Below are positions 1 to 9,519 of a DNA stretch of 64,000 nucleotides, piece after piece. Source of the DNA: Sanyastnella coralliicola (GTDB lineage: Bacteria > Bacteroidota > Bacteroidia > Flavobacteriales_D > Sanyastnellaceae); the NCBI RefSeq assembly GCF_030845195.1, contig NZ_CP132543.1, forward strand, positions 2,621,501 to 2,685,500. The letters are read 5' to 3'. Position numbers and translations under genes: made by a program. Each line of letters opens with the position of its first letter. The first letter of the stretch is position 1. The notes beneath the pieces were generated by a model that saw only the letters and a list, made by a program, of their open reading frames with translations, did not search any database and was not told the origin of the DNA.

Positions 1-104
1 AGATAACCCCAAGGAAATATAGGTATGTGTGCATAAAAAAAGGCAGTAGAATGTAGCACAAAGCAGTAATGCTATGCTAAATATCGGGTATTAATTGTTG
101 GAAT

Positions 105-317
105 TCAAGCAGATACTACCTTAACCTCCATTCCGTCGAATTCTACAACATCTCCATTGACGAGTTTTCGACGTTTGCGAAGTTCAAGCTCACCATTGAC
201 AAATACCAACTCATCTTCCACTACCATTTTGGCAATGCCTCCGCTTGGAACCCACTGAAGCAGTTTAAGTAAGCGAATAAGTTCGATGTAATCTTGCGTG
301 AGTGTAAACTCTTCCAT
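105..317 (-). CDS. S4-domain RNA-binding protein (YbcJ-like)
   Basis: A 70-residue protein that is essentially one S4 RNA-binding domain. The core reads as a glycine turn (PSGGIAK), a VNGE segment, a basic RKRRK stretch and a final VEFDGMEVKV strand. Free-standing S4 proteins of this size are thought to bind structured RNA or ribosomal particles. No catalytic domain is attached, so it is not a pseudouridine synthase. Its ATG overlaps the stop codon of the upstream E1 gene by one base (TAATG), so the two genes are probably translationally coupled. The family call is confident; the cellular role is not known from sequence. Confidence 0.85.
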   Translation of the reverse strand: MEEFTLTQDYIELIRLLKLLQWVPSGGIAKMVVEDELVFVNGELELRKRRKLVNGDVVEFDGMEVKVVSA

Positions 318-2737
318 TATCGAAGTGCTGGGAACGAAGCAGGGTCTGATTCTGACATCATACCGTAAACCGCCTCAACGATGTCATCAACACTTGGTTT
401 CGAGAAGTAATCACCGTCTGTTCCGTAAGCCGGAAGGTGTGGCTTCGCTGCAAGTGTTTGTGGTTGGCTGTCTAGGTGGAAGTATGCTCCTTGTACATTC
501 AAGACTTGATCCATCATGTACGCACTTGCCCCACCAGGAACATCCTCATCTACAAAGAGCACCTTATTGGTTTTTTCAATCGATGCTGCGCAAACGTGAT
601 CCTTATCAAATGGCAAGAGTGTTTGCACATCTACCAACTCAACATCAATCCCAAGTTCAGCAAGTTCTTTCGCAGCTTGCTCACAAAGATTGAATGTCGA
701 ACCGTATGAAATAATCGTCAGGTCACTTCCTTCTTTCACTACCTCAGGTGTTCCGAGTGGAACAGTAAACTCACCAAGGTTCGTTGGTAGTGCTTCTTTC
801 GAGCGGTAACCATTCAAACATTCTACCACAAGTGCTGGCTCATCAGCTTTGAGCAGTGTATTGTACATACCTGCAGCTTGTGTCATATTTCGTGGCACAC
901 AAACATTGATTCCTCGCACACTATGAATGATCGCTCCCATAGGCGATCCACTATGCCAAATTCCTTCCAAACGGTGCCCACGTGTGCGGATGATGAGTGG
1001 CGCTTTTTGTCCTCCGTAAGTACGGTATTGAACAGTGGCCAAATCATCGCGCATGATCTGTAACGCATAGTAGAGGTAATCGAGGTACTGAATTTCCGCG
1101 ATCGGACGTAAACCACGCATGGCCATTCCGATACCTTGACCTAGGATTGTAGCCTCACGAATTCCGGTGTCGCTCACGCGAAGCTCACCGAACTGTTCCT
1201 GCATCCCTTCCATGGCCTGGTTCACTCCACCAATCTTTCCAGTGTCTTCTCCGAAGGTGAGCACCTCTGGATACATCTCAAAGATCTTCTCGAAGTTCTT
1301 GCGAAGAACAATACGTCCATCTACCATTTCTGGATCTGAACCGAATTCAGCTGGAACGATATCGATGTTCTCTACTTGCTGCTCTGAACGAGAGTACAAA
1401 CGCGCTGAGTAGCGATCATTCATCGTCGCCATCACAGCGTCGTACCACTGAATCATCTGCTGACGCGCAGGAGTATCTTCACCGCGAGTGAGTCGAAGGG
1501 TCTTGCGAATCGCCTCCAACATCTCCTTGCGAATAGGGTCCATCACTTTGCCTAAGTCATCGGCAAGTTTTTGGACGAATACTTTATTGCTGCTTGATTC
1601 GGCTACTTGGCCAATCAAGTTGACTGCTTCTTGAACTTGTCCATCAACGCTAGCGCGGAACGCAGCCCAAGCTGCTTTTTGTTCCTGACGAACTTGCTTC
1701 TTCGCTACTTTGCGAATTTCATCTAATTCATCCTGCGTAGACAAACCACTTTCAACGATGAAGTTTCCGAACTGACGGATACAGTCGAACTCTTCTGCCC
1801 ACTCGAGGCGTTCTTTCGTCTTGTAACGTTCGTGTGAACCGGAAGTTGAGTGACCTTGTGGCTGTGTCACCTCCTCTACGTGAATCAATACAGGAATCTG
1901 TTGTTCACGACAGAAGGCCACTGCCTCTTCGTAAGTTGCCATCAACTCAGGGTAATTCCACCCTTTGACACGGAAAATGCGAATTCCATTGCCTTCGTCA
2001 CCTTCCGCCTTCGCGAAACCGCTGAGGGCTTCACTGATGCTTTCCTTTACTGTCTGGTATTTCTTAGGCACAGAGATTCCGTAACCATCATCCCAAACGC
2101 TCATAGCCATTGGGACTTGAAGTACGGCAGCTGCGTTCATGGTTTCCCAGAACAAACCTTCACTCGTACTCGCATCGCCGATGGTTCCGAAAGCAACTTC
2201 ATTTCCTTTCTCAGTGAACTGCGTCATGCCGTGCAACGCATCGTTGTGACGGTAGATCTTGCTCGCTTGAGCTAGACCAAGCAAACGTGGCATCTGACCT
2301 GCCGTTGGAGAGATATCTGCGGAGCTATTGTATTGCTCCATCAGATTCTTCCAGTTCCCGTGCTCGTCAAGACTACGCGTAGCGAAGTGACCTCCCATTT
2401 GACGTCCACCCGAAGTAGGTTCAGCATCAACATCTGGGTGCGCGTACAGTGCGGCGAAGTACTCTTGCACATTCAATTCGCCTAGGGCCATCATAAAGGT
2501 CTGATCACGGTAGTAACCCGAGCGAAAATCACCTTTACGAAACTGACGTGCCATAGCTAACTGCGCCACCTCTTTCCCGTCTCCGAAGATCCCGAACTTG
2601 GCTTTTCCTGTTAGAACCTCTTTTCGTCCTAGCAATGAAGCTTCACGACTGATACACGCGATGCGGTAATCAGCAATAACTTGTTCTTTAATCTCTTCTT
2701 GGGTAAGTGCAGGTGCAGTAAGTGTGTCCTTCGACAT
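317..2737 (-). CDS. Fused 2-oxoacid dehydrogenase E1 component, alpha plus beta
   Basis: 806 residues combining both E1 subunits in one chain. The N-terminal alpha half carries the thiamine-diphosphate motif GDASTSEG near residue 187, followed by the WDDGYGISVP segment. The beta half starts near residue 465 with FGEDTGKIGG and contains the IREATILGQGIG and VDVQTLLPFD segments typical of transketolase-like beta subunits. It would decarboxylate a 2-oxoacid, branched-chain or pyruvate, and pass the acyl group to a lipoyl E2. No E2 gene is in the window; a dihydrolipoyl dehydrogenase lies 15 kb away. Fused E1 proteins are common in Bacteroidota. Substrate cannot be decided from sequence alone. 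A TACTTTTG promoter motif lies just upstream. Confidence 0.92.
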   Translation of the reverse strand: MSKDTLTAPALTQEEIKEQVIADYRIACISREASLLGRKEVLTGKAKFGIFGDGKEVAQLAMARQFRKGDFRSGYYRDQTFMMALGELNVQEYFAALYAHPDVDAEPTSGGRQMGGHFATRSLDEHGNWKNLMEQYNSSADISPTAGQMPRLLGLAQASKIYRHNDALHGMTQFTEKGNEVAFGTIGDASTSEGLFWETMNAAAVLQVPMAMSVWDDGYGISVPKKYQTVKESISEALSGFAKAEGDEGNGIRIFRVKGWNYPELMATYEEAVAFCREQQIPVLIHVEEVTQPQGHSTSGSHERYKTKERLEWAEEFDCIRQFGNFIVESGLSTQDELDEIRKVAKKQVRQEQKAAWAAFRASVDGQVQEAVNLIGQVAESSSNKVFVQKLADDLGKVMDPIRKEMLEAIRKTLRLTRGEDTPARQQMIQWYDAVMATMNDRYSARLYSRSEQQVENIDIVPAEFGSDPEMVDGRIVLRKNFEKIFEMYPEVLTFGEDTGKIGGVNQAMEGMQEQFGELRVSDTGIREATILGQGIGMAMRGLRPIAEIQYLDYLYYALQIMRDDLATVQYRTYGGQKAPLIIRTRGHRLEGIWHSGSPMGAIIHSVRGINVCVPRNMTQAAGMYNTLLKADEPALVVECLNGYRSKEALPTNLGEFTVPLGTPEVVKEGSDLTIISYGSTFNLCEQAAKELAELGIDVELVDVQTLLPFDKDHVCAASIEKTNKVLFVDEDVPGGASAYMMDQVLNVQGAYFHLDSQPQTLAAKPHLPAYGTDGDYFSKPSVDDIVEAVYGMMSESDPASFPALR
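1648..1660 (+). repeat. Iterated 13-mer CGCTANCGCGGAA, copy 1
   Basis: Central N is G. It lies antisense within the E1 gene, whose frame reads F-R-A-S-V across it, different from the A-x-A-E frame used by most copies. Confidence 0.8.
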
Positions 2738-2771
2738 ATAAGACGGTTTTTAGCTCCCAGATAATGGGATG

Positions 2772-2779
2772 CAAAAGTA
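2772..2779 (-). promoter_or_regulatory. Candidate -7 promoter element of the E1-S4 operon
   Basis: TACTTTTG on the minus strand fits the Bacteroidota TAnnTTTG element and lies 34 bases before the E1 start codon, giving a leader of roughly 28 bases. A TTG lies upstream, but closer than the usual spacing. Confidence 0.55.
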
Positions 2780-2827
2780 CGCCGAATTGAGCAAAAAAGG
2801 AAACGAAACCGGCTTCTGATAGGCAGA

Positions 2828-3748
2828 CTAAACAGACTTTAACAGCGCGATCTCGCGTGCAAGTTGTGCTCCAACTTCTGCATTGTGAAGCACTAAAGCC
2901 ACATTGGATTCCAAGCTTTTTCCAGAGGTATGTTGCTTCACTCGAGAAAGCAAGAACGGGGTAAGGGCCTTTCCTTTAACACCTTGCTTTTCCGCTTCCG
3001 CGATAGCGAGTTGAATCGCCTCTTCAATCACCGCATGATCCATTGAATGCTCTTCTGGAATTGGATTCGCCACCAACACACCACCTTTCAAATCGAGGTC
3101 CCACTTAGTGGTAATAAACTTCGCGAGCTCGCTGTATGATTCACATCGGTATTCAACCTGACTTCCACTTTGACGACTGTAAAAAGCCGGGAAATCGCCT
3201 GTCTTAAATCCAACTACGGGAACACCCAAAGTCTCCAAATATTCTAGGGTTGCCGGAATATCGAGAATGGCCTTTGCTCCGGCACTAACCACAGCCACAT
3301 TGGTCTGCCCGAGTTCTGTTAGGTCAGCTGAAACATCCCATGACAGTTCGGCTCCGCGATGAACGCCGCCAATCCCTCCGGTCACGAAGACATTGATGCC
3401 AGCCATTTCCGCAATGATCATCGTAGCAGCAACCGTCGTTGCTCCATGCTTCTCTTTGCTCACCGCCCAAGCCAGGTCACGTCGACTCAACTTCATCACA
3501 CCGGCGCTACGGGTTAACTTCAGTACATCATCATTGGTCAAGCCGACTTTGATCTTACCGTCAAGCACGGCAATGGTAGCTGGAATCGCTCCATTATCTC
3601 GGATGGCCTGCTCCACCCTTCTCGCCGTATCCACATTCTGAGGGAAAGGCATACCGTGTGCGATAATTGTGCTCTCTAGAGCCACCACCGGACGACCTTC
3701 ACTCAGCGCCTGAGCAACCTCCTCGTTGATTTCCAACTTTGTTGACAT
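2828..3748 (-). CDS. psuG: Pseudouridine-5'-phosphate glycosidase
   Basis: 306 residues, full length for PsuG. Family signatures visible are VALESTIIAHGMPFPQN near the N-terminus, PATIAVLDGKIKVGL, the GGIGGVHRGAE loop, the ILDIPATLEYLETLGVPV segment and ANPIPEEHSM. The enzyme reversibly splits pseudouridine 5'-phosphate into uracil and ribose 5-phosphate, normally in pseudouridine salvage. Its usual partner, the PfkB-type kinase PsuK, is not adjacent, so here it stands alone. The start is the ATG of MSTKLEINEEV. A CACCTTTG element lies about 22 bases upstream. The gene also carries one copy of the iterated 13-mer, encoding AIAE. Confidence 0.95.
   Translation of the reverse strand: MSTKLEINEEVAQALSEGRPVVALESTIIAHGMPFPQNVDTARRVEQAIRDNGAIPATIAVLDGKIKVGLTNDDVLKLTRSAGVMKLSRRDLAWAVSKEKHGATTVAATMIIAEMAGINVFVTGGIGGVHRGAELSWDVSADLTELGQTNVAVVSAGAKAILDIPATLEYLETLGVPVVGFKTGDFPAFYSRQSGSQVEYRCESYSELAKFITTKWDLDLKGGVLVANPIPEEHSMDHAVIEEAIQLAIAEAEKQGVKGKALTPFLLSRVKQHTSGKSLESNVALVLHNAEVGAQLAREIALLKSV
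2996..3008 (-). repeat. Iterated 13-mer CGCTANCGCGGAA, copy 2
   Basis: Central N is T. It lies in psuG in the frame reading A-I-A-E. Confidence 0.8.
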
Positions 3749-3770
3749 AAATTAGTAATGCTTGACGGAA

Positions 3771-3778
3771 CAAAGGTG
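3771..3778 (-). promoter_or_regulatory. Candidate -7 promoter element of psuG
   Basis: CACCTTTG on the minus strand differs from TAnnTTTG at one position and lies 22 bases before the psuG ATG in the divergent gap with the DUF922 gene. Confidence 0.4.
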
Positions 3779-3800
3779 AGAATTAAGCGTTGATATAAAC

Positions 3801-4334
3801 ATGAACTGGCTCGGAATACTTCTACTAATTATTGCATTGCCTGCATCTGAGCGCCAAGGAGATGAACTCAATTGGGAGAAAGACCGACGTCTTTCCTGGG
3901 AAGATTTCAGAACGCGTACAGGTCCTTCGCAACTCTACAAAGCATTCTCTTATACAGGCATGCGCTACGTCGTGGACGCTCCCGACGGTAGGAATATTTC
4001 TATTGAAGTCACGCCCTACTTTGTTCACTCAAAATCGTGGGTGCATCACCGTCACAAAATTGACCGACTCCTAGCTCACGAGCAAGGTCACTTTGACCTG
4101 ACCGCCATTTATGCATTCAAACTCGATTCCATTCTCGAAGAATACGAAGTGGGTATCGGAGAATTCATGGAAAACCGAATGATTGGCCGCGTGGAGTTCC
4201 TTTTTGATAGCGTATACGCAGAGCTACAGGTCATGCAAGACCGCTACGACGCCGAGACGAATCACAGTATTATTGAGGGAAAACAAGAAGAATGGGAGGC
4301 GTACATCGCCGACCAGATTGAGGCATTGCCTTAG
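3801..4334 (+). CDS. DUF922 family secreted protein, putative metal-dependent hydrolase
   Basis: 177 residues with a short hydrophobic N-terminal signal-like segment ([15 protein letters not shown]). The DUF922 pattern is recognisable: [13 protein letters not shown] near the start, then [28 protein letters not shown] in the middle. HEQGH is an HExxH-like zinc-binding motif. Members are annotated as putative peptidases, but I know of no substrate. The protein is probably exported to the envelope. The stop codon overlaps the convergent obg stop by three bases (TTAG), leaving no room for a terminator. Function beyond the motif is inference. Confidence 0.8.
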   Translation: MNWLGILLLIIALPASERQGDELNWEKDRRLSWEDFRTRTGPSQLYKAFSYTGMRYVVDAPDGRNISIEVTPYFVHSKSWVHHRHKIDRLLAHEQGHFDLTAIYAFKLDSILEEYEVGIGEFMENRMIGRVEFLFDSVYAELQVMQDRYDAETNHSIIEGKQEEWEAYIADQIEALP

Positions 4335-5335
4335 GATCCACCTTCCTCATTAAGCATCTTCCAGATCAAGTCTTTCAGCTGCTGAATTCCATGGCCTGCC
4401 ACGGCCGAAATAAAGATAGAAGGCACACCTTCAGGAAGCGTCTTCGCAATTTCCTCAGTAAGCTCTTCATCGAGCATATCGCTCTTCGTTACTGCCAGAA
4501 TTTTGCGTTTGAACATCAGCTCGTCGTTGTACTGCTTCAGTTCGTTCAACAAGACGTTGTATTCTTTTTCGATGTCGTCACTATCCGCAGGAACCATGAA
4601 CAACAACAACGCGTTACGTTCAATGTGACGCAAGAATCGGTGCCCAAGACCTTTCCCTTCGTGCGCTCCTTCAATAATCCCTGGGATATCTGCCATCACG
4701 AATGAACGGTGGTCACGGTATTGAACCATCCCCAAGTTTGGACGAATCGTTGTAAACGGATAGGATGCGATTTCAGGCTTAGCCGCAGACACCACTGAAA
4801 GCAAGGTTGATTTACCTGCATTCGGGAATCCTACGAGACCTACGTCTGCCAAAAGCTTTAGCTCAAGAATCTTCCATTCTTCCTTTCCAGGCTCACCTGG
4901 CTGAGCGTAACGTGGAGTCTGATTGGTTGACGACTTGAAGTGATCATTACCAAGACCACCTCGTCCTCCTGGAACGAGGATGTACTCTTCACCGTCTTCG
5001 GTAATCTCGTGTTGAACCTTACCGGTTTCAGCGTCTTTTGCAATCGTTCCGAGCGGAACTTCCAGGATTTCATCCTTTCCTTGGGCACCCGTTTTTAGGC
5101 CGCCAGAGCCGTACATTCCGGCTTCGGCAATTACGTGCTTTCGGTACTTTAAGTGAAGTAAAGTCCAGACATGACGTGAACCACGAATGATGACATGACC
5201 TCCTCGTCCGCCGTCTCCACCGTCAGGTCCACCTTTCGCTGTGCGCTTATCGCGGTGAAAGTGCGTTGATCCACCCCCACCTTTTCCAGATCGGCAGCAG
5301 ATCTTCACATAGTCTACGAAGTTCTCGCTCGCCAT
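4331..5335 (-). CDS. obg: GTPase Obg/CgtA
   Basis: 334 residues with the glycine-rich Obg fold at the N-terminus ([35 protein letters not shown]), followed by a G domain with G1 GFPNAGKST near residue 168, G3 [16 protein letters not shown] and the TKSD base-recognition motif. It is an essential GTPase linked to 50S ribosome assembly. The chain ends shortly after the G domain, as in the shorter Obg forms. It lies nine bases behind adk in the same direction, so the two probably share the adk promoter. Confidence 0.96.
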   Translation of the reverse strand: MASENFVDYVKICCRSGKGGGGSTHFHRDKRTAKGGPDGGDGGRGGHVIIRGSRHVWTLLHLKYRKHVIAEAGMYGSGGLKTGAQGKDEILEVPLGTIAKDAETGKVQHEITEDGEEYILVPGGRGGLGNDHFKSSTNQTPRYAQPGEPGKEEWKILELKLLADVGLVGFPNAGKSTLLSVVSAAKPEIASYPFTTIRPNLGMVQYRDHRSFVMADIPGIIEGAHEGKGLGHRFLRHIERNALLLFMVPADSDDIEKEYNVLLNELKQYNDELMFKRKILAVTKSDMLDEELTEEIAKTLPEGVPSIFISAVAGHGIQQLKDLIWKMLNEEGGS

Positions 5336-5344
5336 TTCTTAGGT

Positions 5345-5920
5345 TCAAGCAGTCTGATCGATCGCCTCGAACAAACGTTCAGAAATATCTTCAATGCTTC
5401 CTACACCGTTGATGCCGATGTATTTGTCTTGACCACGGTAAAAGTCAGCTACTGGCGCTGTTTCGCGGTTGTAGGTATCGATGCGGTTCTGAATGATTTT
5501 CGGATCAGCATCATCTACACGACCACTTGTTTCCGCGCGTAAGCGCAAACGATCACGAAGCTCATCTTCAGGAACTTCAAGCGCCAACATGCACGTAATC
5601 GAAGTATTGTGTTTTGAAAGGAAAGCAGAAAGCGCCTCAGCTTGTGCAGTGGTGCGTGGGAATCCGTCAAAGATGAATCCCTTTGGATCTTCGTGTTTCA
5701 ACACTTCCGACTCCAACATGGCAATCGTCACCTCATCCGGCACCAATGCGCCTTTATCCATGTAACTTTTAGCGAGTACTCCAAGCTCAGTTCCTCCTTT
5801 GATATTCGCACGGAAAATGTCTCCTGTACTCAAGTGTACAAGACCGTACTTTTCGATCAGGTTCAATGACTGTGTGCCTTTCCCTGCCCCTGGAGGGCCA
5901 AATAGAACTATGTTCAGCAT
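5345..5920 (-). CDS. adk: Adenylate kinase
   Basis: 191 residues. The P-loop GPPGAGKGTQ is at residues 8-17, followed by HLSTGDIFRANI, the AMP-binding GFIFDGFPRTTAQAEAL segment and the R-rich LID region (LRLRAETSGRVDDADP). The LID is short and lacks the zinc-binding cysteines of the long form. It interconverts ATP, ADP and AMP. The start is supported by the conserved N-terminal strand and by the TACCTTTG promoter 28 bases upstream. It leads a two-gene operon with obg. Confidence 0.97.
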   Translation of the reverse strand: MLNIVLFGPPGAGKGTQSLNLIEKYGLVHLSTGDIFRANIKGGTELGVLAKSYMDKGALVPDEVTIAMLESEVLKHEDPKGFIFDGFPRTTAQAEALSAFLSKHNTSITCMLALEVPEDELRDRLRLRAETSGRVDDADPKIIQNRIDTYNRETAPVADFYRGQDKYIGINGVGSIEDISERLFEAIDQTA

Positions 5921-5947
5921 GTTTCTGCGATTATCCGTTCAGACAGG

Positions 5948-5955
5948 CAAAGGTA
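5948..5955 (-). promoter_or_regulatory. Candidate -7 promoter element of adk-obg
   Basis: TACCTTTG on the minus strand is an exact TAnnTTTG match 28 bases before the adk ATG, predicting a leader of about 20-25 bases. No clear -33 TTG is present. Confidence 0.6.
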
Positions 5956-6024
5956 ATACATTGCTTTCTTCTCGTCTAGAATTTGCCTGATTGTGGGTAT
6001 GAAACTAATCAACATCAGTTTTTC

Positions 6025-6040
6025 TTCGCCAACGGCGGAA
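6025..6040. repeat. Imperfect palindrome related to the iterated 13-mer
   Basis: TTCGCCAACGGCGGAA between the amylase stop and the adk promoter has the same TTC...GGAA edges and a GCC/GGC stem around AAC. It resembles the iterated 13-mer in shape but not exactly in sequence. Confidence 0.35.
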
Positions 6041-6050
6041 TCGGTCGCTC

Positions 6051-9000
6051 TTAATCCGGACAATCCGTTCCGAAGTTCGAAAGGAAGAGCAAGAGATCGG
6101 CTGCGTTGATGAGCAAATCGTAGTTCAAATCGGCCGGACAACTTGGGTCAGGAACACACAACTGCTGCTCCGCATCCCAAATAGTGAACGGGCCACAGAA
6201 GTCGTAACCATAAACACATGACCCGTCATCTTGAGAAGCCATTTCGTTGTAGTTCACAGCTGCCGCATCCATACATCCTTCGAAGATGCATGAACCATCA
6301 TCAAAACTTGCGCTCGGATCGTAGTTAATGGCCGCCGCGTAGATACAACCGGCAGTTCCTTCACATCCAGAACATGCCACACAGCTAGAGAAACAATGCA
6401 ACGGAATGCTTTCTTCCAATCCAGAAGTTGTAAACCAGCGTTGATATCCGTTGAAGCCATCAGGCACACCACAATCTAGCGGTACGGCCTCAGCCTGACT
6501 CCAATCTGTTCCGTTAACATACTTGTACTCGATGTAAGTACCCGCAGGGAAGGTCGTCGTGTAGGTATAAATCTCGTTCCCTTGATTAACCATGAGAATG
6601 GAAGTTGGATCCCAACCTTGCCAGTTACCTGCTAGGTGCAGTCCTTCTGGCAAGACACTCGTCTCACTCATATCAACTTGGAAGGTGACATTGTAGACAC
6701 ATGAACCGTCGTCTTCATTGGCGTTCTCATTGTAATTCGCCGCTCCAGGATCGATACATCCAGGGACAATGATCACCGCACAAGCCTCACACTCTCCGAA
6801 GCAAACAATATCAATCGACACATCAGACTCTGGAACTGTAAACCCTCGGTTGTCATTGACGGCACATTCAGCTGGAATCGACTCATCCGCACCCCAAGCA
6901 TTTCCGTTGATGAATTTGTATTCAATCACGGCTGTAGGTACCATGGAAACAGTGTAGCTCCAAGTGCCGTCTCCGTTATCAACCATTGGGTCAGCATCTG
7001 GAACCCAGAACTGGAAGTTTCCAGCAAGGTGAACACCTTCTGGTGCTACGGTTTGTTGCGACATATCAACATTAAAAGTGACATTGACAGCGGGCAGAAG
7101 ACAAGCATCACATGCTTCAAAGCAGTGCAATGGAATAGACTCTGAATTTGCTCCGGTTATCCAAGCGCGGTTGTAGCCACCGAAACCATCAGAAGCACCA
7201 CAATCAGAAGGAACGACTTCCTCATTCCCCCAGGCATTGCCATTGATGTATTTGTATTCCAGTGTTTGACCGGCTCCAATTTCTATAGTTAGCTCCCATG
7301 TGCCATCTCCGTTGTCGGTCATTAAAGAAGCAGAAGGGTCCCACCCTTGGAAGTTCCCGGCGACGTGAACGCCTGCGCCATCCACAACCTGTTCAGACAT
7401 ATCGACTGACATCGTCAGGTTATATAAACAGGAACCATCGTCTCCGTCAGCTGCAGGATCGTAGTTATTGGCATTAGGGTCAGTACATCCCGGCGCAGCG
7501 AATAGCGGTGCATTGCCGTCGGTATCTGGAGTCGCTAGTGGCTGGTCTGTGTAGATGTGATATTCACCTGGTTGAAAGAAGAAAGCGGCGTTCAAGTCGT
7601 TCACTTCGAACGAGTTTCCGGTGAAGTAATCATACCATGTACCTCCATGAGGGAAACCTGGAACCATGCTGAATCCGAATACGTCGAAGTTCCCTACAAC
7701 CACCGCATCCATGTTGTCATTGTAGAGGTGCATTCTCTTTCCACTCCCCCCTAGATCAGTGTTGAAGTTGTACGTAGAGAAGGTGTCATGATTCTTCTTG
7801 AGGTTATTCAATGCACGCACAACTTTGAATAATTCGAGTCGAGCCGGATCATCGAGGTAATTCCAGTAGGATGGTTTCTCCCCTGTTCGGCATGATGAAT
7901 TCAAGGTACCATCACCACAGTCTTCAATGCTCACATCGTAGCCGTACTCACCCCATTGCCAAATCATCTTTGGCCCAGGCATGGTGAGCAAAAAGGTGAA
8001 GGCCATTTCCATTCGTTGAAGAGCGGTATTGAGGTCTTTCACATCGTAACCACCATTGGCGTTTCCATAGTTCAGGTTCTTGAACATGAGACGGTCATGG
8101 TCATGGCTCTCCATGTAGGTCACAAGATTAGGCCAGTTCCATCCACGGTTGGTCCAAGCTCCCCAATTGAGGTCTCCTCCATAGCCCATCACGGCTTCGC
8201 CAAAACTATCGTTCATGTCACCCCAGAACATGAAGCCGTTGTTGGCTAGTACGGTCTCTTCACTGTTATCTGCGAAGTGCTCAAGAATCACATACGTTCC
8301 AGGGTGTTCTCCCCAAATATGTGCACCATATTCATTCAGAATATCTACTCTTCCTTGATCGTAAGCGTTCCACGCGCCTACATCTTGTCCGGTGTTGTTT
8401 TGGGTTAATCCTTTTGAAAGATCAATTCGGTAGCCATCGACGTGGTATTCTTCGATCCAGTAGCTGAAGATTCGTTTCCACAGATCTTTCACTAGCGTGG
8501 AACTGTGATCGAAATCATAGCCAACATTGAATGGGTGGGTGGCGATGGTATTGTGCCAAGGATTTTCCGCCGTAGGCGCCCAAAAACCCTGACTATCATC
8601 ATAGTACATGCGAACCAAACTACTCAAGCCAAAACTGTGGTTTGGAACGATATCCATGATCACTGCAATGCCTCGTTGGTGGCACTCGTCAATCACTCTC
8701 TTTAGCTGGGTTTCCGAACCGTAGTATTTGTCTGGTGCAAAGTAGGAGCCCGGGTTATATCCCCAGCTAAGGTTTCCGTCGAACTCTTGCACAGGCATTA
8801 ATTCAACTGCTGTAATCCCCAAATTCTCTAGATAATCAAGACGATCCAATACGTCTTGGTAGTTCTGACCATCATCCCAATCGCGAATGAGCAACTCGTA
8901 GATCACCAAACGATCTTGCGGTGGTCTTTGGTAGCCCTGATCATTCCAAACGTACTCTTCCGGAGAAGTCTCAAATACACTCACTGGCCAATCTGTCTGA

Positions 9001-9407
9001 CCCCAAGGGTATTCAATCATATCTGGGTAGGTAGCATCCGGAATGAAACCGTCATTCCATGGATCAAGAATCAACGTCGCATAGGGATCTGAAACCGCGA
9101 GTACATCATCAATAAGGTATTGATAGCGGTACTGAACCCCAGGTTGAAGTCCTGTCAATTCAATCCACCACTTCGTACCATCGTTGGATACATTCAAGAG
9201 GTAGTTATCGTCGACTTGCCAATTGGTCATATCACCAATTAAGTGCACCGTTGATTTGTTCGGAGCATGCAGCTGTAAGACAACGCGTGTAGGATCGAGG
9301 ACATTAATTCCATCGATCACACCACCGGGTGAGTCTTGAATAACAGGAGTTTGGGCGCTTGTAGAAAGCACCAAGAGAAGCGAGATGATCAGTGTAAAGA
9401 GTCGCAT
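6051..9407 (-). CDS. Secreted GH13 alpha-amylase-like protein with CBM-like repeats and dockerin-like C-terminus
   Basis: 1118 residues from MRLFTLIISLLLVLSTSAQ, which is a clean signal peptide; an ATG nine codons upstream would spoil it. After an N-terminal CBM48/E-set-like domain comes a GH13 barrel with DGYRIDLSKG (nucleophile Asp), VILEHF (acid/base Glu) and ESHDHDR (third acid). From about residue 665 to 1010 there are three repeats of about 110-130 residues of the form VTFxVDMS...GVHLAGNFQxW...EYKFINGNAW, resembling starch-binding modules. Cysteine-containing NYDPxAxxDDGSC repeats follow, and the chain ends in a dockerin-like CPADLNYDLLINAADLL motif. No T9SS sorting domain is seen. It probably acts on alpha-glucans outside the cell. 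Confidence 0.88.
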   Translation of the reverse strand: MRLFTLIISLLLVLSTSAQTPVIQDSPGGVIDGINVLDPTRVVLQLHAPNKSTVHLIGDMTNWQVDDNYLLNVSNDGTKWWIELTGLQPGVQYRYQYLIDDVLAVSDPYATLILDPWNDGFIPDATYPDMIEYPWGQTDWPVSVFETSPEEYVWNDQGYQRPPQDRLVIYELLIRDWDDGQNYQDVLDRLDYLENLGITAVELMPVQEFDGNLSWGYNPGSYFAPDKYYGSETQLKRVIDECHQRGIAVIMDIVPNHSFGLSSLVRMYYDDSQGFWAPTAENPWHNTIATHPFNVGYDFDHSSTLVKDLWKRIFSYWIEEYHVDGYRIDLSKGLTQNNTGQDVGAWNAYDQGRVDILNEYGAHIWGEHPGTYVILEHFADNSEETVLANNGFMFWGDMNDSFGEAVMGYGGDLNWGAWTNRGWNWPNLVTYMESHDHDRLMFKNLNYGNANGGYDVKDLNTALQRMEMAFTFLLTMPGPKMIWQWGEYGYDVSIEDCGDGTLNSSCRTGEKPSYWNYLDDPARLELFKVVRALNNLKKNHDTFSTYNFNTDLGGSGKRMHLYNDNMDAVVVGNFDVFGFSMVPGFPHGGTWYDYFTGNSFEVNDLNAAFFFQPGEYHIYTDQPLATPDTDGNAPLFAAPGCTDPNANNYDPAADGDDGSCLYNLTMSVDMSEQVVDGAGVHVAGNFQGWDPSASLMTDNGDGTWELTIEIGAGQTLEYKYINGNAWGNEEVVPSDCGASDGFGGYNRAWITGANSESIPLHCFEACDACLLPAVNVTFNVDMSQQTVAPEGVHLAGNFQFWVPDADPMVDNGDGTWSYTVSMVPTAVIEYKFINGNAWGADESIPAECAVNDNRGFTVPESDVSIDIVCFGECEACAVIIVPGCIDPGAANYNENANEDDGSCVYNVTFQVDMSETSVLPEGLHLAGNWQGWDPTSILMVNQGNEIYTYTTTFPAGTYIEYKYVNGTDWSQAEAVPLDCGVPDGFNGYQRWFTTSGLEESIPLHCFSSCVACSGCEGTAGCIYAAAINYDPSASFDDGSCIFEGCMDAAAVNYNEMASQDDGSCVYGYDFCGPFTIWDAEQQLCVPDPSCPADLNYDLLINAADLLLFLSNFGTDCPD

Positions 9408-9447
9408 GTTTTCGGTTGGGTTAGATCGGGGCATTTACGATCTACTT

Positions 9448-9472
9448 AAAGGTCAGCGAAATGCTGGCCTTT
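9448..9472 (-). terminator. Hairpin between the TDGT-repeat gene and the amylase gene
   Basis: Ten-base arms AAAGGTCAGC / GCTGGCCTTT around a GAAAT loop, with one G-T wobble. It lies downstream of the 9520 gene on the minus strand and is followed by a short T-containing run. It may be a weak terminator or attenuator before the amylase gene. Confidence 0.45.
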
Positions 9473-9519
9473 GAGCAGCCACAAAACCTACGTGTACAAT
9501 TTACACTAAATATTCTTTT

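Noticed and set aside
421-436. TTCCGTAAGCCGGAA palindrome in the E1 gene
   Set aside because: It shares the outer TTCC/GGAA but lacks the TANC centre and the CGC/GCG pairs, so I did not count it as a motif copy.
298-693. Open frame on the plus strand over the E1 gene
   Set aside because: It is the shadow of a strongly conserved coding sequence on the other strand and has no recognisable domain or promoter.
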